A stretch of DNA of 64,000 bases from JAYEIA01 sp964472505 (GCA_964472505.1 CAYYQW010000008.1:1-64000); one strand, 5' to 3'; positions 35,652 to 45,187 are shown, counted from the first letter of the stretch. Numbers and translations: made by a program. Notes: generated by a model not told the origin, from the sequence alone.

Positions 35652-35694
35652 GAAACTCATTTTTTCTGCTTCGAACCTTACTGTTTATGTTTCT

Positions 35695-36200
35695 TGGCTC
35701 ACTTTTTTAAACCACACAGAACACAAAGGAACACAAAGCGTTTTTTATTAAGATACCGGGCTAATTTANNNNNNNNNNNNNNNNNNNNNNNNNNNNNNNN
35801 NNNNNNNNNNNNNNNNNNNNNNNNNNNNNNNNNNNNNNNNNNNNNNNNNNNNNNNNNNNNNNNNNNNNCGTTTTTTATTAAGATACCGGGCTAATTTAAT
35901 ATTTTTCTATGTGTATCTTTGTGCCCTATGTGGTTTATTCTCCGCTTCGTAGCTTACCGGGAATGGCTCTAAATAACATTCTCAGTATGTTTCTTGGACC
36001 ACATTTTTTAAACTACACAGAACACAAAGGAACACAAAGCGTTTTTTATTAAGATACCGGGCTAATTTAATATTTTTCTATGTGTATCTTTGTGTCCTAT
36101 GTGGTTTATTTTTCCGCTTCGAGCCTTACTGTTTATTTTCTTGGCTCACTTTTTTTAACCACGCAGAACACAAAGGAACACAAAGGAACACAAAGTGTTT
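35695..36200. repeat. Cluster of palindromic AACCACA / TGTGGTT repeats
   Basis: At least four units. Each starts AAACCACA-AG-ACACAAAGGAACACAAAG, passes a constant GATACCGGGCTAATTTA core, and ends CTATGTGGTTT, whose reverse complement resembles the start, so a full unit of about 105 bases can fold on itself. Units: 35705 to the gap, gap to 35937, 36010-36107 and a partial at 36157-36195. Copies differ by only a few bases. The whole dprA-nitroreductase interval is filled by them. Confidence 0.8.
35769..35868. other. Assembly gap (100 N)
   Basis: Exactly 100 unknown bases inside the palindromic repeat cluster. The 30 bases on the left edge (35739-35768) are identical to the 30 on the right edge (35869-35898), so the two contig ends overlap and the gap is a placeholder, not a measured length. 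Confidence 0.97.
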
Positions 36201-36204
36201 TATT

Positions 36205-37020
36205 TTATCTGACACTGAATAAGTAGCTTATGTTATCATCGGGAACTTGAATCTCGGGATTCTCTTTGAATACTTGTTTTTTCCCAAAACTATGCGCATA
36301 ATGTGATAGCGCTATACCCATATCAACAATCTGCATATCATAGCCCGTGGATTTTGCATAGCCCGGTGTTCGCTGAATGAAAAAATGCGTTATTCCATTA
36401 TCGGTAAAAATCAATCGCCAAGGTTGTTTGTTTGATGCGCTTGGTGCTGCTCTAATGTATTCCGCCAAGTCTTTTGTTTCACCGTTTTCAAGCGGGGTAT
36501 TAAAATCATTGTAAAAGAATAATTTGTTCGGGTCTTTTCTCTTGTTTGAATTTGCTGTTTTTCTGATGATTTTTTCCACAATGTGCTTGTTATCGGCGGC
36601 ATAACCTATCGGTGATATAATTGGAATGAATTCATCTTCGGATATTTCCATATTGACTTGCAATTTTTTACGTGTAAAGGTGCCGCCCATCCAACAGGTG
36701 CCGATTCCGTGAGTTTGCAGAAGCAAAACTAAATTTTCAAACACATAACCCAGGTCAATTAATGTTTCCCGGTTGTTTTTACAGATACTGATTAGGTAAG
36801 AAGGCGCCTTTTTGATAAAACCGTAAGTCCCGATTTTTTCTTTCTTCTTAAGCTCTTTAACTTCTTGGTAAACTATGCGAGCTGTATTTCCGAAAGGGCC
36901 TTGCAAATTATTCTCATTTTTCAAATAATCGTTTAGAATGGCTTTATGCTTCTCAATTAGCTTATCGCCCGTATAATTCCTTACAGACCGTCTTTTAATT
37001 ATGGCTTTGAGTATATTCAT
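36205..37020 (-). CDS. Nitroreductase family protein (TM1586-like)
   Basis: 271 residues. FMN-binding elements: RRSVRNYTGDK near the start (about 9-19), GTCWMGGTF (about 108-116) and the second-half AAPSASNKQPWRL (about 189-201). The arrangement matches the putative-TM-nitroreductase family with two fused half-domains. Substrate unknown. Its 3' end abuts the palindromic repeat cluster. Confidence 0.8.
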   Translation of the reverse strand: MNILKAIIKRRSVRNYTGDKLIEKHKAILNDYLKNENNLQGPFGNTARIVYQEVKELKKKEKIGTYGFIKKAPSYLISICKNNRETLIDLGYVFENLVLLLQTHGIGTCWMGGTFTRKKLQVNMEISEDEFIPIISPIGYAADNKHIVEKIIRKTANSNKRKDPNKLFFYNDFNTPLENGETKDLAEYIRAAPSASNKQPWRLIFTDNGITHFFIQRTPGYAKSTGYDMQIVDMGIALSHYAHSFGKKQVFKENPEIQVPDDNISYLFSVR

Positions 37021-37216
37021 ATGCTAATAATTTAGCCTAAGATATTAAAATCATATTTTTTTACAAGAATAATATCGGTTAGATTAAATATAAAGATTCT
37101 TTTTTTGTTTAATTGTAACTTTTTGTATTCGCTATACGTTTTACATAGTATGTGCCTAATATGTGTTACGGGTATATAGAATTTAAATCCTTTTTTTCAA
37201 TAATTAAATCAGCAAA

Positions 37217-39604
37217 ATGTACAAAACAATTTTGTCCTTGGTGTTATTATTATCTGTTTTTAATAATTTAAATGCCCAAAATTCCCTCTCGGGAAAAATT
37301 TTAGATGAAAATAATAAGACCGTCTTTTTTGCTACGGTAATCTTATATAATCAAGCTGACAGCTCGGTTTATAAAACCACTTCTTCCGGAGATGACGGTA
37401 GGTTTAGCTTTTCCGATATTAAAGAAGGCGGATATTATCTGAACGTTCGCTTTTTGGGATACCAAGACTACAGGAGTTCGCTTTTAACATTTCCCGAAGC
37501 TGAAAACACAGATTTAATAATACAACTTGAACCTCATGATCAGGAAATTGAAACGGTGGAAGTCGTTAAAACCAAGCCTTTGTTGCAACAAGAATCCGAT
37601 CGTTTAGTGGTGAATGTGGCCGATAATATTACAAGCGGAAACACCAACTTAATGGACGTGATGAAAAAAGTGCCCGGGGTCATTGTTATCGGCGACAAAA
37701 TAAGTTTGGCGGGAACCTCCAATGTAACGATTCTGATCAACGGTAAAACCACCAAATACATGGATGTGGAATCGCTCTTGCGTGATATGCCGGGCGATAA
37801 CATTCAAAAAGTGGAAATCATTCATCAGCCCGGTGCCGAGTTTGATGCTGCCGGATCAGGGCCGATTTTGAATATTATTCTTAAGAAAAACAACTTGTTT
37901 GGGACCAACGGGAATGTAAGTGTCAGCGCAGAAAAAGGAGAACTGTGGAGAAACCGAGCCGGTGTATCCTTAAGTCATTACCAAGGCAATGTTAATATAC
38001 AAGGCAGCTTGGGTTATAGAGATGCGAAATACAAAGAAGTCATGATTATTGAACGGCATGTATCGGATGATTTGTATGATCAATACAGCGATAATATATA
38101 TGCCGGAAAAGGCTACCGAGCTAATCTGGGCGCCGATTGGGATATTAATGAACGGCATCGTGTAGGTTTCCAATCGCGTTTTGTTGACCACGACTCTTAT
38201 GATAAGGTTTACAATATAACTAATATTTTGTATGCCGATGAATCGCAGATTGATCAAACAATAAGAACCGACAATATTGAAGACGGTTTTTGGCGTTTCG
38301 GCGGTGTAAACCCTTACTATATTTTTAAAATTGATACAACGGGTCAGAAGTTGGAACTGGATTTTAATTATCTGCAATTCAACAGAGACAGTGAAAATAT
38401 CCTCACACCCACGGATGTGAATACCGACAATGTTTTGACTGGAATTAAGTATAATCAACCCGGAAAAACCATGATACTTGTCGGGAAATTGGATTACAGT
38501 TATCCTTTTTCTAAAGCTTTAAAACTGCAAGTCGGAACTAAATACAGCTTAGCTGATTTGGATAATAATTTCCTTTCGGCTTATAAATTGGATTCCGAAT
38601 GGGTAAACGATACTGAACAGACTAATCATTATTTATTTGATGAAACCATTATTGCCGCTTACTCAAAGCTTTCCTATAACAAGGATAAATGGTCCGGAAC
38701 TTTGGGTTTGCGCTATGAAGACAGTAACTCCAACGGAAGAAGTATCGGTATTGATACTGTGCTGAATCGAAGGATAAAAAAAATTTTCCCGAGTGCGAGT
38801 ATCAGTCGTGAAATTGCTAAAGGCGTCAGCGGAATTTTGGCATACAGTTATCGTTTGGATCGTCCGCGATATACTTCGTTAAATCCATTCAGGTATTTGA
38901 TGGATGCTTACACCTCATTTCGAGGAAACCCGGAGCTAAGGCCGGAATTCACACACAGTACAAAATTTAGTTTGGCTTTTCAAAGTCAGCCCTTTTTCAA
39001 TATTGAGTACAAGCAAACACAAGATGCCATGATCGCTGTTGTGGAACAGAATGACGAAACCGGAGAAAGTTTTCGTTCAACGATTAATATTGATACCCGA
39101 AATATCGTTTCCGGAAGCTTATTTTTCCCGCTCGACTTTATTCCCGGATTCAGCGGATACGGCGGTGTAATAGCCAACAAGATTTATTATCACGCACCGG
39201 ATTACTTGGGTGAGGTTTTTGAAGAGGATCAATGGAGCTACACAGGCTTTTTGCAGGCCGGCTATAGTTTTCCGTGGGATATTAAAGCGGAGGTCTCGGG
39301 CTGGTATAATTCCGGGGGTATGGAAGGCCTTTTGATTAATGAGTGGATGTACGGCGTAAGCTTTGGGCTTAGCAAGTCGTTTTTAGATAATCGTTTGAAA
39401 GTAAGCTTAAGTGCCGATGACATTTTTCATCGCTTTTATCACGGTGCGGTGGACTACAGCAATATGAATCTGACAGTTATTTCCGAATGGGATGCCCCGG
39501 ATTATTCCATAAGTTTAAGTTACCGCTTTGGAAACCGCCACCTGAAAACAAAAAAACATCAAAGCGGAGCTTCGGAAGAGATGGATCGCGCACAGCAGGA
39601 TTAG
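37217..39604 (+). CDS. Outer-membrane beta-barrel protein with carboxypeptidase-like regulatory domain
   Basis: 795 residues with signal peptide (MYKTILSLVLLLSVFNNLNAQ). Residues about 22-105 are a CarboxypepD_reg-like beta-sandwich (SLSGKILDENNKTVFFATV), about 110-225 a plug-like domain (MDVMKKVPGV; VEIIHQPGAEFDAAGSG), and the rest an outer-membrane barrel of the OMP_b-brl_3 type ending in strands up to YRFG. Probably a TonB-linked transporter or receptor; ligand unknown. Followed by a clear terminator. Confidence 0.85.
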   Translation: MYKTILSLVLLLSVFNNLNAQNSLSGKILDENNKTVFFATVILYNQADSSVYKTTSSGDDGRFSFSDIKEGGYYLNVRFLGYQDYRSSLLTFPEAENTDLIIQLEPHDQEIETVEVVKTKPLLQQESDRLVVNVADNITSGNTNLMDVMKKVPGVIVIGDKISLAGTSNVTILINGKTTKYMDVESLLRDMPGDNIQKVEIIHQPGAEFDAAGSGPILNIILKKNNLFGTNGNVSVSAEKGELWRNRAGVSLSHYQGNVNIQGSLGYRDAKYKEVMIIERHVSDDLYDQYSDNIYAGKGYRANLGADWDINERHRVGFQSRFVDHDSYDKVYNITNILYADESQIDQTIRTDNIEDGFWRFGGVNPYYIFKIDTTGQKLELDFNYLQFNRDSENILTPTDVNTDNVLTGIKYNQPGKTMILVGKLDYSYPFSKALKLQVGTKYSLADLDNNFLSAYKLDSEWVNDTEQTNHYLFDETIIAAYSKLSYNKDKWSGTLGLRYEDSNSNGRSIGIDTVLNRRIKKIFPSASISREIAKGVSGILAYSYRLDRPRYTSLNPFRYLMDAYTSFRGNPELRPEFTHSTKFSLAFQSQPFFNIEYKQTQDAMIAVVEQNDETGESFRSTINIDTRNIVSGSLFFPLDFIPGFSGYGGVIANKIYYHAPDYLGEVFEEDQWSYTGFLQAGYSFPWDIKAEVSGWYNSGGMEGLLINEWMYGVSFGLSKSFLDNRLKVSLSADDIFHRFYHGAVDYSNMNLTVISEWDAPDYSISLSYRFGNRHLKTKKHQSGASEEMDRAQQD

Positions 39605-39633
39605 TTTGCCGGCTTTAACAGCATTATTATTTT

Positions 39634-39660
39634 GACCCGGCAGGTTTCGTGCCGGGTCTT
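39634..39660 (+). terminator. Terminator after the beta-barrel gene
   Basis: GACCCGGCA (39634-39642) and TGCCGGGTC (39650-39658) form a perfect 9-bp stem with a 7-base loop, 30 bases after the stop codon. The T run is short because the repeat element starts right behind. Confidence 0.75.
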
Positions 39661-39810
39661 ATACCTAAGTTGAGCGGTTGGAGCATGGCGAACAAGCGCT
39701 TTACTTAGGTATAACCCCGATTTAGGAAATGTTGCTTTTCACCGACCGGGTGAGGTGAAATGCTTACATTTGCTTAATCGATTGAGCGGAATCGCTCAAT
39801 TTGGGTTATA
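39660..39810 (-). repeat. Two-module palindromic element (I+II), copy 1
   Basis: 151 bases that match 60371-60521 in reverse orientation at all but about six positions. Module II (39660-39712) has ends TATACCTAAGT / ACTTAGGTATA; module I (39709-39810) has ends TATAACCC / GGGTTATA and inner hairpins ATTGAGCG/CGCTCAAT and TTCACC/GGTGAA. No coding potential. It starts directly at the end of a terminator stem. Confidence 0.8.
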
Positions 39811-39833
39811 ATTTCCTGTCTGAAAAAAAATAC

Positions 39834-39841
39834 TATTTTTG
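39834..39841 (+). promoter_or_regulatory. -7 box for the glycosyltransferase pair
   Basis: TATTTTTG, 63 bases before the ATG at 39905. Confidence 0.45.
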
Positions 39842-39904
39842 CGGGTGTGCGATTTTATCAGATCGTTCCGAATTTCAAAGTCGGAAAGGTTTTAAACAAA
39901 GGAT

Positions 39905-40678
39905 ATGAACAAACTTTCTGCAGCAATTATAACATACAACGAAGAAAAAAACATTGAACGGTGCATTAAATCTTTATTACCCGTTGCAGATGAAATTGTT
40001 GTGCTGGATTCTTTTTCGGAAGATAAAACAGAACTGATTTGTGCAAATTTGGGCGTAAAGTTTCATCAACACGCTTTTGACGGACATATTCAGCAAAAAA
40101 ATCGAGCTCTTACTTATACAAAATACGATTGGGTGCTTTCATTGGATGCCGATGAGGCGCTCAGCTCGGAGCTTAGAGATTCAATTCTTCGTTTAAAATC
40201 GGCTTCCGCTTTGTCGGATGCTTATGCTTTTAATCGTTTGAACTATTATTGCGGAATACCCCTGAGGCATATTTGGCAGCCGGATATCAACATTCGGCTT
40301 TGGCGAAAAGGCGCCGGACAGTGGGAAGGCAAAAACCCACATGATACCTTTATTTTAAAGCCTGAGAAGACCTTGACACGCTTAAAGGGCAATTTATTGC
40401 ATTATTCTTTTGAAACCATAGAACAGCATTTGAATCAGATTAATAAGTTCTCAAGCATAGCTGCCGATGATTTGTTTAAAAAAGGAAAAAAGCCCGGTTT
40501 AAAACTTTATTTTAGTCCGGTGACGGCATTTGTAAAACAATATTTCCTGAAAGCCGGTTTTTTAGATGGGTATTATGGCTTCGTGGTAGCGGTGAATTCA
40601 GCTTTTGCAAAATTTTCAAAATATTCTAAATTGAAAGCCGAAAATAAAACCAATAAAAGCAGACGAAATCATGAATAA
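39905..40678 (+). CDS. Family 2 glycosyltransferase (WaaE/KdtX-like)
   Basis: 257 residues. GT-A start LSAAIITYNEEKNIERCIKS (about 4-23), DSFSEDKT (about 38-45) and the metal-binding acidic motif LSLDADE (about 79-85). This branch is used for lipopolysaccharide core sugars. Overlaps the next glycosyltransferase by 8 bases; together they probably build one saccharide. Confidence 0.85.
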   Translation: MNKLSAAIITYNEEKNIERCIKSLLPVADEIVVLDSFSEDKTELICANLGVKFHQHAFDGHIQQKNRALTYTKYDWVLSLDADEALSSELRDSILRLKSASALSDAYAFNRLNYYCGIPLRHIWQPDINIRLWRKGAGQWEGKNPHDTFILKPEKTLTRLKGNLLHYSFETIEQHLNQINKFSSIAADDLFKKGKKPGLKLYFSPVTAFVKQYFLKAGFLDGYYGFVVAVNSAFAKFSKYSKLKAENKTNKSRRNHE

Positions 40679-41741
40679 TCGGCCGAGCATTTGTTTTTTT
40701 AATACGGCCAAAGTCTGGGGCGGCGGCGAAAAGTGGCATTTCGACCATGCTTTGGCTTTGCATGACAGAGGATTTAACGTAATAGCCGTTGGAGGCGTCA
40801 ACAGTGATTTATCCCGGCGCTTTCATGAGACTGATATTCCGATTTATGAAATCGGAATTCGAACGTTCAGTTTTCTGAATCCTCAAAAACGGCGTTGTGT
40901 GATGAATATTTTTAAGGAAAATAATGTACAAACCATTATAATTAATCTTTCGGCAGACTTAAAAATTGCGGGTCCGCTTGCAAAAAAAATAGGAGCAAAG
41001 CAAATCATTTACCGACGCGGCAGCGCCATACCCGTTAAAGCACATTTTCTGAATAAATATTTGCTTGGAAGCGTTGTTACCGGAATTATCGCCAACTCGC
41101 TTGCAACTAAGCGCACACTCTTGCAGCATTTAGATTTGGATGAAAATAAAATTTCCGTCATTAATAACGGTATTCGCATTCGTAAGTATCATGTGCAGCC
41201 TGTTAAAAATAATCTTTTTACCATAGGCGGCTTGGGTCGTCTGAATAAGCAAAAAGCTTTTCATTTACTTATTGACATCTTGCGGCAGCTGCACGATGAC
41301 GGTTACATAATCAGAGCCGTAATCGGAGGAAAAGGCGAGCTGGAAGAAGATTTAAAGGCTTATGCTCATAAATTGAATTTGTCCGATTATATTGAATTTC
41401 TGGGATTTGTTGAGGATATAAATGCCTTTATGCAACAGATTGATGTATTTGTTCTGAGCTCAAAATGGGAAGGTTTTGGTTATGTGCTCGCAGAAGCTGC
41501 TGCCTGCGGGAAAGCTTGCGTGGCATTTGATGTTTCGAGTAATCCGGAGTTGATTATTCACGGCGAAACCGGTTTTCTGGCCGATGCTTTTGATACCAAA
41601 CAGGCCGCAGACTATATAAGGCAATTATATGAAAACAGAGAGCTATTGTCCCGCTTAGGTGAAAACGGGCGTCATTATGTGGAGCAGAATTTTAGTTTTG
41701 AAAAATCTGCCGATCGGCTGATTGATTATATAAGCGACTAA
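40671..41741 (+). CDS. Family 4 (GT-B) glycosyltransferase
   Basis: 356 residues. N-terminal acceptor domain with KVWGGGEKWHFDHALAL (about 13-29), C-terminal nucleotide-sugar domain starting IGGLGRLNKQKAFHLLI, and the family signature LSSKWEGFGYVLAEAAACGK (about 262-281) with the E-x7-E pair. Probably lipopolysaccharide or surface glycan synthesis. Translationally coupled to the family 2 enzyme. Confidence 0.9.
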   Translation: MNNRPSICFFNTAKVWGGGEKWHFDHALALHDRGFNVIAVGGVNSDLSRRFHETDIPIYEIGIRTFSFLNPQKRRCVMNIFKENNVQTIIINLSADLKIAGPLAKKIGAKQIIYRRGSAIPVKAHFLNKYLLGSVVTGIIANSLATKRTLLQHLDLDENKISVINNGIRIRKYHVQPVKNNLFTIGGLGRLNKQKAFHLLIDILRQLHDDGYIIRAVIGGKGELEEDLKAYAHKLNLSDYIEFLGFVEDINAFMQQIDVFVLSSKWEGFGYVLAEAAACGKACVAFDVSSNPELIIHGETGFLADAFDTKQAADYIRQLYENRELLSRLGENGRHYVEQNFSFEKSADRLIDYISD

Positions 41742-41858
41742 TCGGAATATCTATATCGTACGTCCCGAACTGCACGAAATGGCACTATGGGTCTAAATAT
41801 GTATAAGCAAGACTTTATTAATCATTCGGAAAAACAAGTCAAACGTTTGCGAAAAAAG

Positions 41859-42557
41859 TTATCCCAGAGCACTGATTTTCTTCAATATGTCGTGATCGAG
41901 TATCGAAATACGGCGTCCGTCAACATTGACAACACTTTCGGAGGCAAAAGTTGATAATGTACGAATGGCATTGGATGTGGTCATATTGGATAAATTTGCC
42001 AAATCTTCGCGCGAGAGATAAACATTAACCGTTTTTCCGTCTTCTTCATAGCCGTATGTTTCGGCTAAGAAAAGCAGAGATTCTGCCAAACGTCCGCGAA
42101 TATGCTTTTGGGTTAATGAAACGGTTCGTTTGCTTGAAAAACCCAATTCTTTGGCAAATTTCCGCATAATAGCCAGAGCAAATTCGGAATTCTCTTTTAT
42201 GAGTTTCTCTAAATGCTTCTTTTCAATGATAGAGACTACGGAATCTTCAAGAGCTACGGCAGATGCTATGTAGCTGTCCTCGGCAAAGAGTGCTCTGAAC
42301 CCAATAAATCCTTCCGGGCGCGTCATTCGAATGATTTGGTCTCTTCCTCCTACACCTTCGCGGAATATTTTTACCTTTCCTTCGCAAAGGAAGATTAATC
42401 CGGCCGGTTTACCGCCTTCTTTATATATAATTTCATCTTTTTTAAATTCGGTGCAAACCAGATTTTCTTTAAGGAAATCTAATTGTTCCCGGCTTAAGAG
42501 ATGAAAGATAGAGTTTTCCGACATGATGCATTTTAAGCAATCCGGTTTATTTTGCAT
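41859..42557 (-). CDS. Crp/Fnr-family transcriptional regulator
   Basis: 232 residues. N-terminal CxxC (PDCLKC), a cyclic-nucleotide-binding beta-roll (about 20-140; GLIFLCEGKVKIFREG), a dimer helix, and a C-terminal winged HTH (LSREDLANLSNMTTSNAIRT, about 180-199). The two Cys alone are not enough for an Fnr-type Fe-S cluster. Effector unknown. Single-gene unit; convergent with the glycosyltransferase pair. Confidence 0.85.
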   Translation of the reverse strand: MQNKPDCLKCIMSENSIFHLLSREQLDFLKENLVCTEFKKDEIIYKEGGKPAGLIFLCEGKVKIFREGVGGRDQIIRMTRPEGFIGFRALFAEDSYIASAVALEDSVVSIIEKKHLEKLIKENSEFALAIMRKFAKELGFSSKRTVSLTQKHIRGRLAESLLFLAETYGYEEDGKTVNVYLSREDLANLSNMTTSNAIRTLSTFASESVVNVDGRRISILDHDILKKISALG

Positions 42558-42669
42558 AGCGTTATTATTTCTGTTTTAAAACATCAAAAATAGTCAAATT
42601 CTTATAAATAAAAAAGAACTTTTCGTCAAAAAGAATTGTTTTTGGCACATACTTTTTAAATAATGAAGC

Positions 42670-42710
42670 AAAAAAAAACAGGCGTCTCTGATAATCGGAA
42701 ATGCCTGTTT
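42670..42710 (-). terminator. Terminator of the ExbB/ExbD operon
   Basis: On the minus strand AAACAGGC (42710-42703) pairs with GCCTGTTT (42683-42676) around a 19-base loop, followed by a T run (42678-42670), 23 bases after the last ExbD stop. Confidence 0.8.
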
Positions 42711-42732
42711 TGTGTTTTATGGAATAAATGAT

Positions 42733-43200
42733 TTATTCAAGTTCTTTCTGTGCTACATAGTTAATTTTAAGAGCTCTTACACGTCTTAGTTCTTGCTTAA
42801 TGTCTGTTACAATACCCATTTTTACGTGTTTATCAATTTTCAGAGCCGTTGTCATTTTTGGCCTGTCAGCGGGATCCAGATTTTCACGTTCTGCCTGAAC
42901 GTAAGGTGCTATTTGCGTTAAATCTTCAATTGCATCATTAAGCTGTATGCGCGGTGATTCGCCGTATTGTTTTTGCTGACTTTTGGTAGGCGAGCCTACA
43001 TATATGTAGCTGATTAATGATTTATCCTCCAGTTTTGTAACCTCGGTTGCTGTTGTGGGATTGAATTGTACTTTGAGTTCAACCTCCCGCATGGTTGTTA
43101 CAGTCATAAAGAAAAACAACAACATAAAAACAATATCGGGCAGCGATGCCGTAGAAATAGCAGGTGAGCCTTTATCGCGTTTTCTGGTAAACTTTGCCAT
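42733..43200 (-). CDS. exbD: ExbD/TolR-type biopolymer transport protein (second)
   Basis: 155 residues. Short cytosolic N-terminus with basic KRDKGSPAISTASLPDIVF, then one membrane helix (about 22-42) with the conserved Asp of the proton channel in SLPDIVFMLLFFFM, and a periplasmic domain. Together with the ExbB-like and first ExbD proteins it forms a proton-driven energy transducer for outer-membrane processes. Last gene of the operon; 29 bases after the first exbD. Confidence 0.85.
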   Translation of the reverse strand: MAKFTRKRDKGSPAISTASLPDIVFMLLFFFMTVTTMREVELKVQFNPTTATEVTKLEDKSLISYIYVGSPTKSQQKQYGESPRIQLNDAIEDLTQIAPYVQAERENLDPADRPKMTTALKIDKHVKMGIVTDIKQELRRVRALKINYVAQKELE

Positions 43201-43229
43201 AATTTCTTGTTAGAATATTCTTAAAATAG

Positions 43230-43802
43230 TTATTTAATAGCCCGCGGTTCAGCTTCGGAAATAGCCAGCGGATAAACTGCTTTAACCGCCTCTAATTGTC
43301 GCTCCGTGAGGTCTTCGTAGTTAGTTCCGAAACGCTGCATGGCCAACTCTTTTCTCAAATCATTGACGGCTTTTACAAGTTCATTCTGCACTTGCATGTA
43401 TTTGTCGTAACTGGTACCACGGTCGTTTTGCAAAGAAACAACCCCTTCCGAAACCATAACTTCTCCAAAGATAGGAACTGTTTTTGCCTTTTTTGCCGAT
43501 AGATTAGCTTTGTTCAAAGGATTTTTGAAGAATTCCTTAGTCATTTCGGATAATTCATAGATACTTGTTTGATTCCCTTCAACGGCCAATTCATCATCTC
43601 TGTTGATGAGGACTACAAAAACGTTGCGTTCTTTTTTCTTTATTTCTTCCTCTTTAGTTTCATCTTCCGGCGGAGGGGGCAGCTGTCGCATCATTCCTTC
43701 GTCGGTATCCATGGTTGTGGTAACCAGAAAGAATATAAGGAGAAGAAAAGCAATGTCAGCCATTGAGCCGGCATTTATTTCTTGTAATTTTCGTCGTGCC
43801 AT
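43230..43802 (-). CDS. exbD: ExbD/TolR-type biopolymer transport protein (first)
   Basis: 190 residues. Start MARRKLQEINAGSMADIAFL carries the conserved channel Asp (about 16) in the single membrane helix, followed by a proline-rich linker (LPPPPEDETKEEE) and a longer periplasmic domain than its partner. The pair of different ExbD proteins behind one ExbB is common in Bacteroidota. Confidence 0.85.
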   Translation of the reverse strand: MARRKLQEINAGSMADIAFLLLIFFLVTTTMDTDEGMMRQLPPPPEDETKEEEIKKKERNVFVVLINRDDELAVEGNQTSIYELSEMTKEFFKNPLNKANLSAKKAKTVPIFGEVMVSEGVVSLQNDRGTSYDKYMQVQNELVKAVNDLRKELAMQRFGTNYEDLTERQLEAVKAVYPLAISEAEPRAIK

Positions 43803-43858
43803 AATTGTAAATATTATATAACTGCCCTCAGCTTAGCCAAGGGCAGTTTTAATAAAAG

Positions 43859-44317
43859 TTATTTAAATACTTTATATATTTCCGAGAATACGGCCGATAA
43901 TACAGCCAATCCCAATAAGAAATACATCGTGTACAGTCCTGTGCCGACCAGTTTTAAAGTGCCGGGAACATTATCTTCGCCGGTGTAGTTCGGCATTTCC
44001 AATAGCTCGGGTGAAGCTAAGAAATTAGCAGTCAGTATAAGTGCGCCCAGTATTAATAAAGGGATAAGACTTATAAGAGCTTTTTTGGGTTCGCTTGCAA
44101 TTCTGAGTGCAAAATTAACAATGGCTCCAAGGATTGCTCCTGCAGCGGCTAATGCTACAAGTACGTACCCGAATTTCAGCATTCTGCTTGCCCAGATTGT
44201 ATCAACACCTTCTTCTATGGCTTCTATATTCATGAAGTAGAAGATAACGAATACAATTGTTATGGCAAACAAAACCCATTGCAAGACGTTGGTTATTTTT
44301 CCTAAATTGTCACGCAT
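43859..44317 (-). CDS. Membrane protein of unknown function in the ExbB/ExbD operon
   Basis: 152 residues with four predicted membrane helices (about 10-30, 45-68, 78-97, 125-147). There is no signal peptide or recognised domain. It lies between the ExbB-like and ExbD genes with 39 and 56 base spacings, so a role in the same complex is plausible, unproven. Confidence 0.7.
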   Translation of the reverse strand: MRDNLGKITNVLQWVLFAITIVFVIFYFMNIEAIEEGVDTIWASRMLKFGYVLVALAAAGAILGAIVNFALRIASEPKKALISLIPLLILGALILTANFLASPELLEMPNYTGEDNVPGTLKLVGTGLYTMYFLLGLAVLSAVFSEIYKVFK

Positions 44318-44356
44318 AATTTATAATATTTTTTGTGAGTATCGGGTTCGTTCTGA

Positions 44357-45187
44357 TTATTTGTTTTCGTATCGTGTAAGGATGTCTATCAATGAGATAG
44401 AGGCATCTTCCATTTTGGTTACAATTCCGTCAATTTTTGATACAATGTAGTTGTAGAAAATTTGAAGAATTACCGCTACAATAAGACCGGATACTGTGGT
44501 AATAAGAGCGATTTTAATACCGCCTGCTACCAGACCTGCATTTACGTTACCGGCTGCTTGAATGTTATCGAACGCTTCAATCATACCGATTACCGTACCC
44601 ATGAAACCAAGCATTGGTGCAATGGCTATAAACAGGGCAATCCAAGTAAGGCCTCTTTCGAGTAATCCCATCTGAACGCTTCCGTATGAGATAACTGATT
44701 TCTCAACCACTTCCAAACCGTGATCTGCACGTGAAAGGCCTTGGTAGAAAATGCTGGCTACCGGTCCGCGTTTGTTTCTGCAAACTTCTTTAGCTGCTTC
44801 AACACCGCCGGTTTCCAATGCCGTTTCAACCTCCTCCAGGAGTTTGTTTGTGTTTGAGTCGGCAAAATTCAGATAGATAATACGCTCTACTGCAAGTGCC
44901 AAGCCAAGAATAAGGGCAATTAAAACGAAACTCATAAACATGGCACCACCTTCGATATATTTTTCTTTAATTACCGGGTGCAAGTTTCCGCCTTCAATTT
45001 CATCGCTCATTTCTTGTGCTTCATCGCTTGTGGCTGTTTCGGGCTCGGGCACGGTGTCATTGGCTAATGTGTCCGTTGTTTCTACCGTAGTTGTGTCGTC
45101 ACTTTCAGGACTTTGCGCATAGGCGGAATTGTTTACTCCTAAAATCAACAATCCGAAAATTGCGGCTAATGCAAATAACTTTTTCAT
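44357..45187 (-). CDS. exbB: MotA/TolQ/ExbB proton channel family protein
   Basis: 276 residues. Signal-like N-terminus (MKKLFALAAIFGLLILGVNN..AYAQ), an acidic Thr/Glu-rich stretch (about 27-65), then three membrane helices; the conserved ExbB core is APMLGFMGTVIGMIEAFDNI (about 190-209) and GGIKIALITTVSGLIVAVIL (about 222-241). Head of the operon ExbB, membrane protein, ExbD, ExbD. Confidence 0.9.
   Translation of the reverse strand: MKKLFALAAIFGLLILGVNNSAYAQSPESDDTTTVETTDTLANDTVPEPETATSDEAQEMSDEIEGGNLHPVIKEKYIEGGAMFMSFVLIALILGLALAVERIIYLNFADSNTNKLLEEVETALETGGVEAAKEVCRNKRGPVASIFYQGLSRADHGLEVVEKSVISYGSVQMGLLERGLTWIALFIAIAPMLGFMGTVIGMIEAFDNIQAAGNVNAGLVAGGIKIALITTVSGLIVAVILQIFYNYIVSKIDGIVTKMEDASISLIDILTRYENK

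Noticed and set aside
35694..35894. ORF through the N gap
   Set aside because: Half of its codons are unknown bases and it spans a palindromic repeat.
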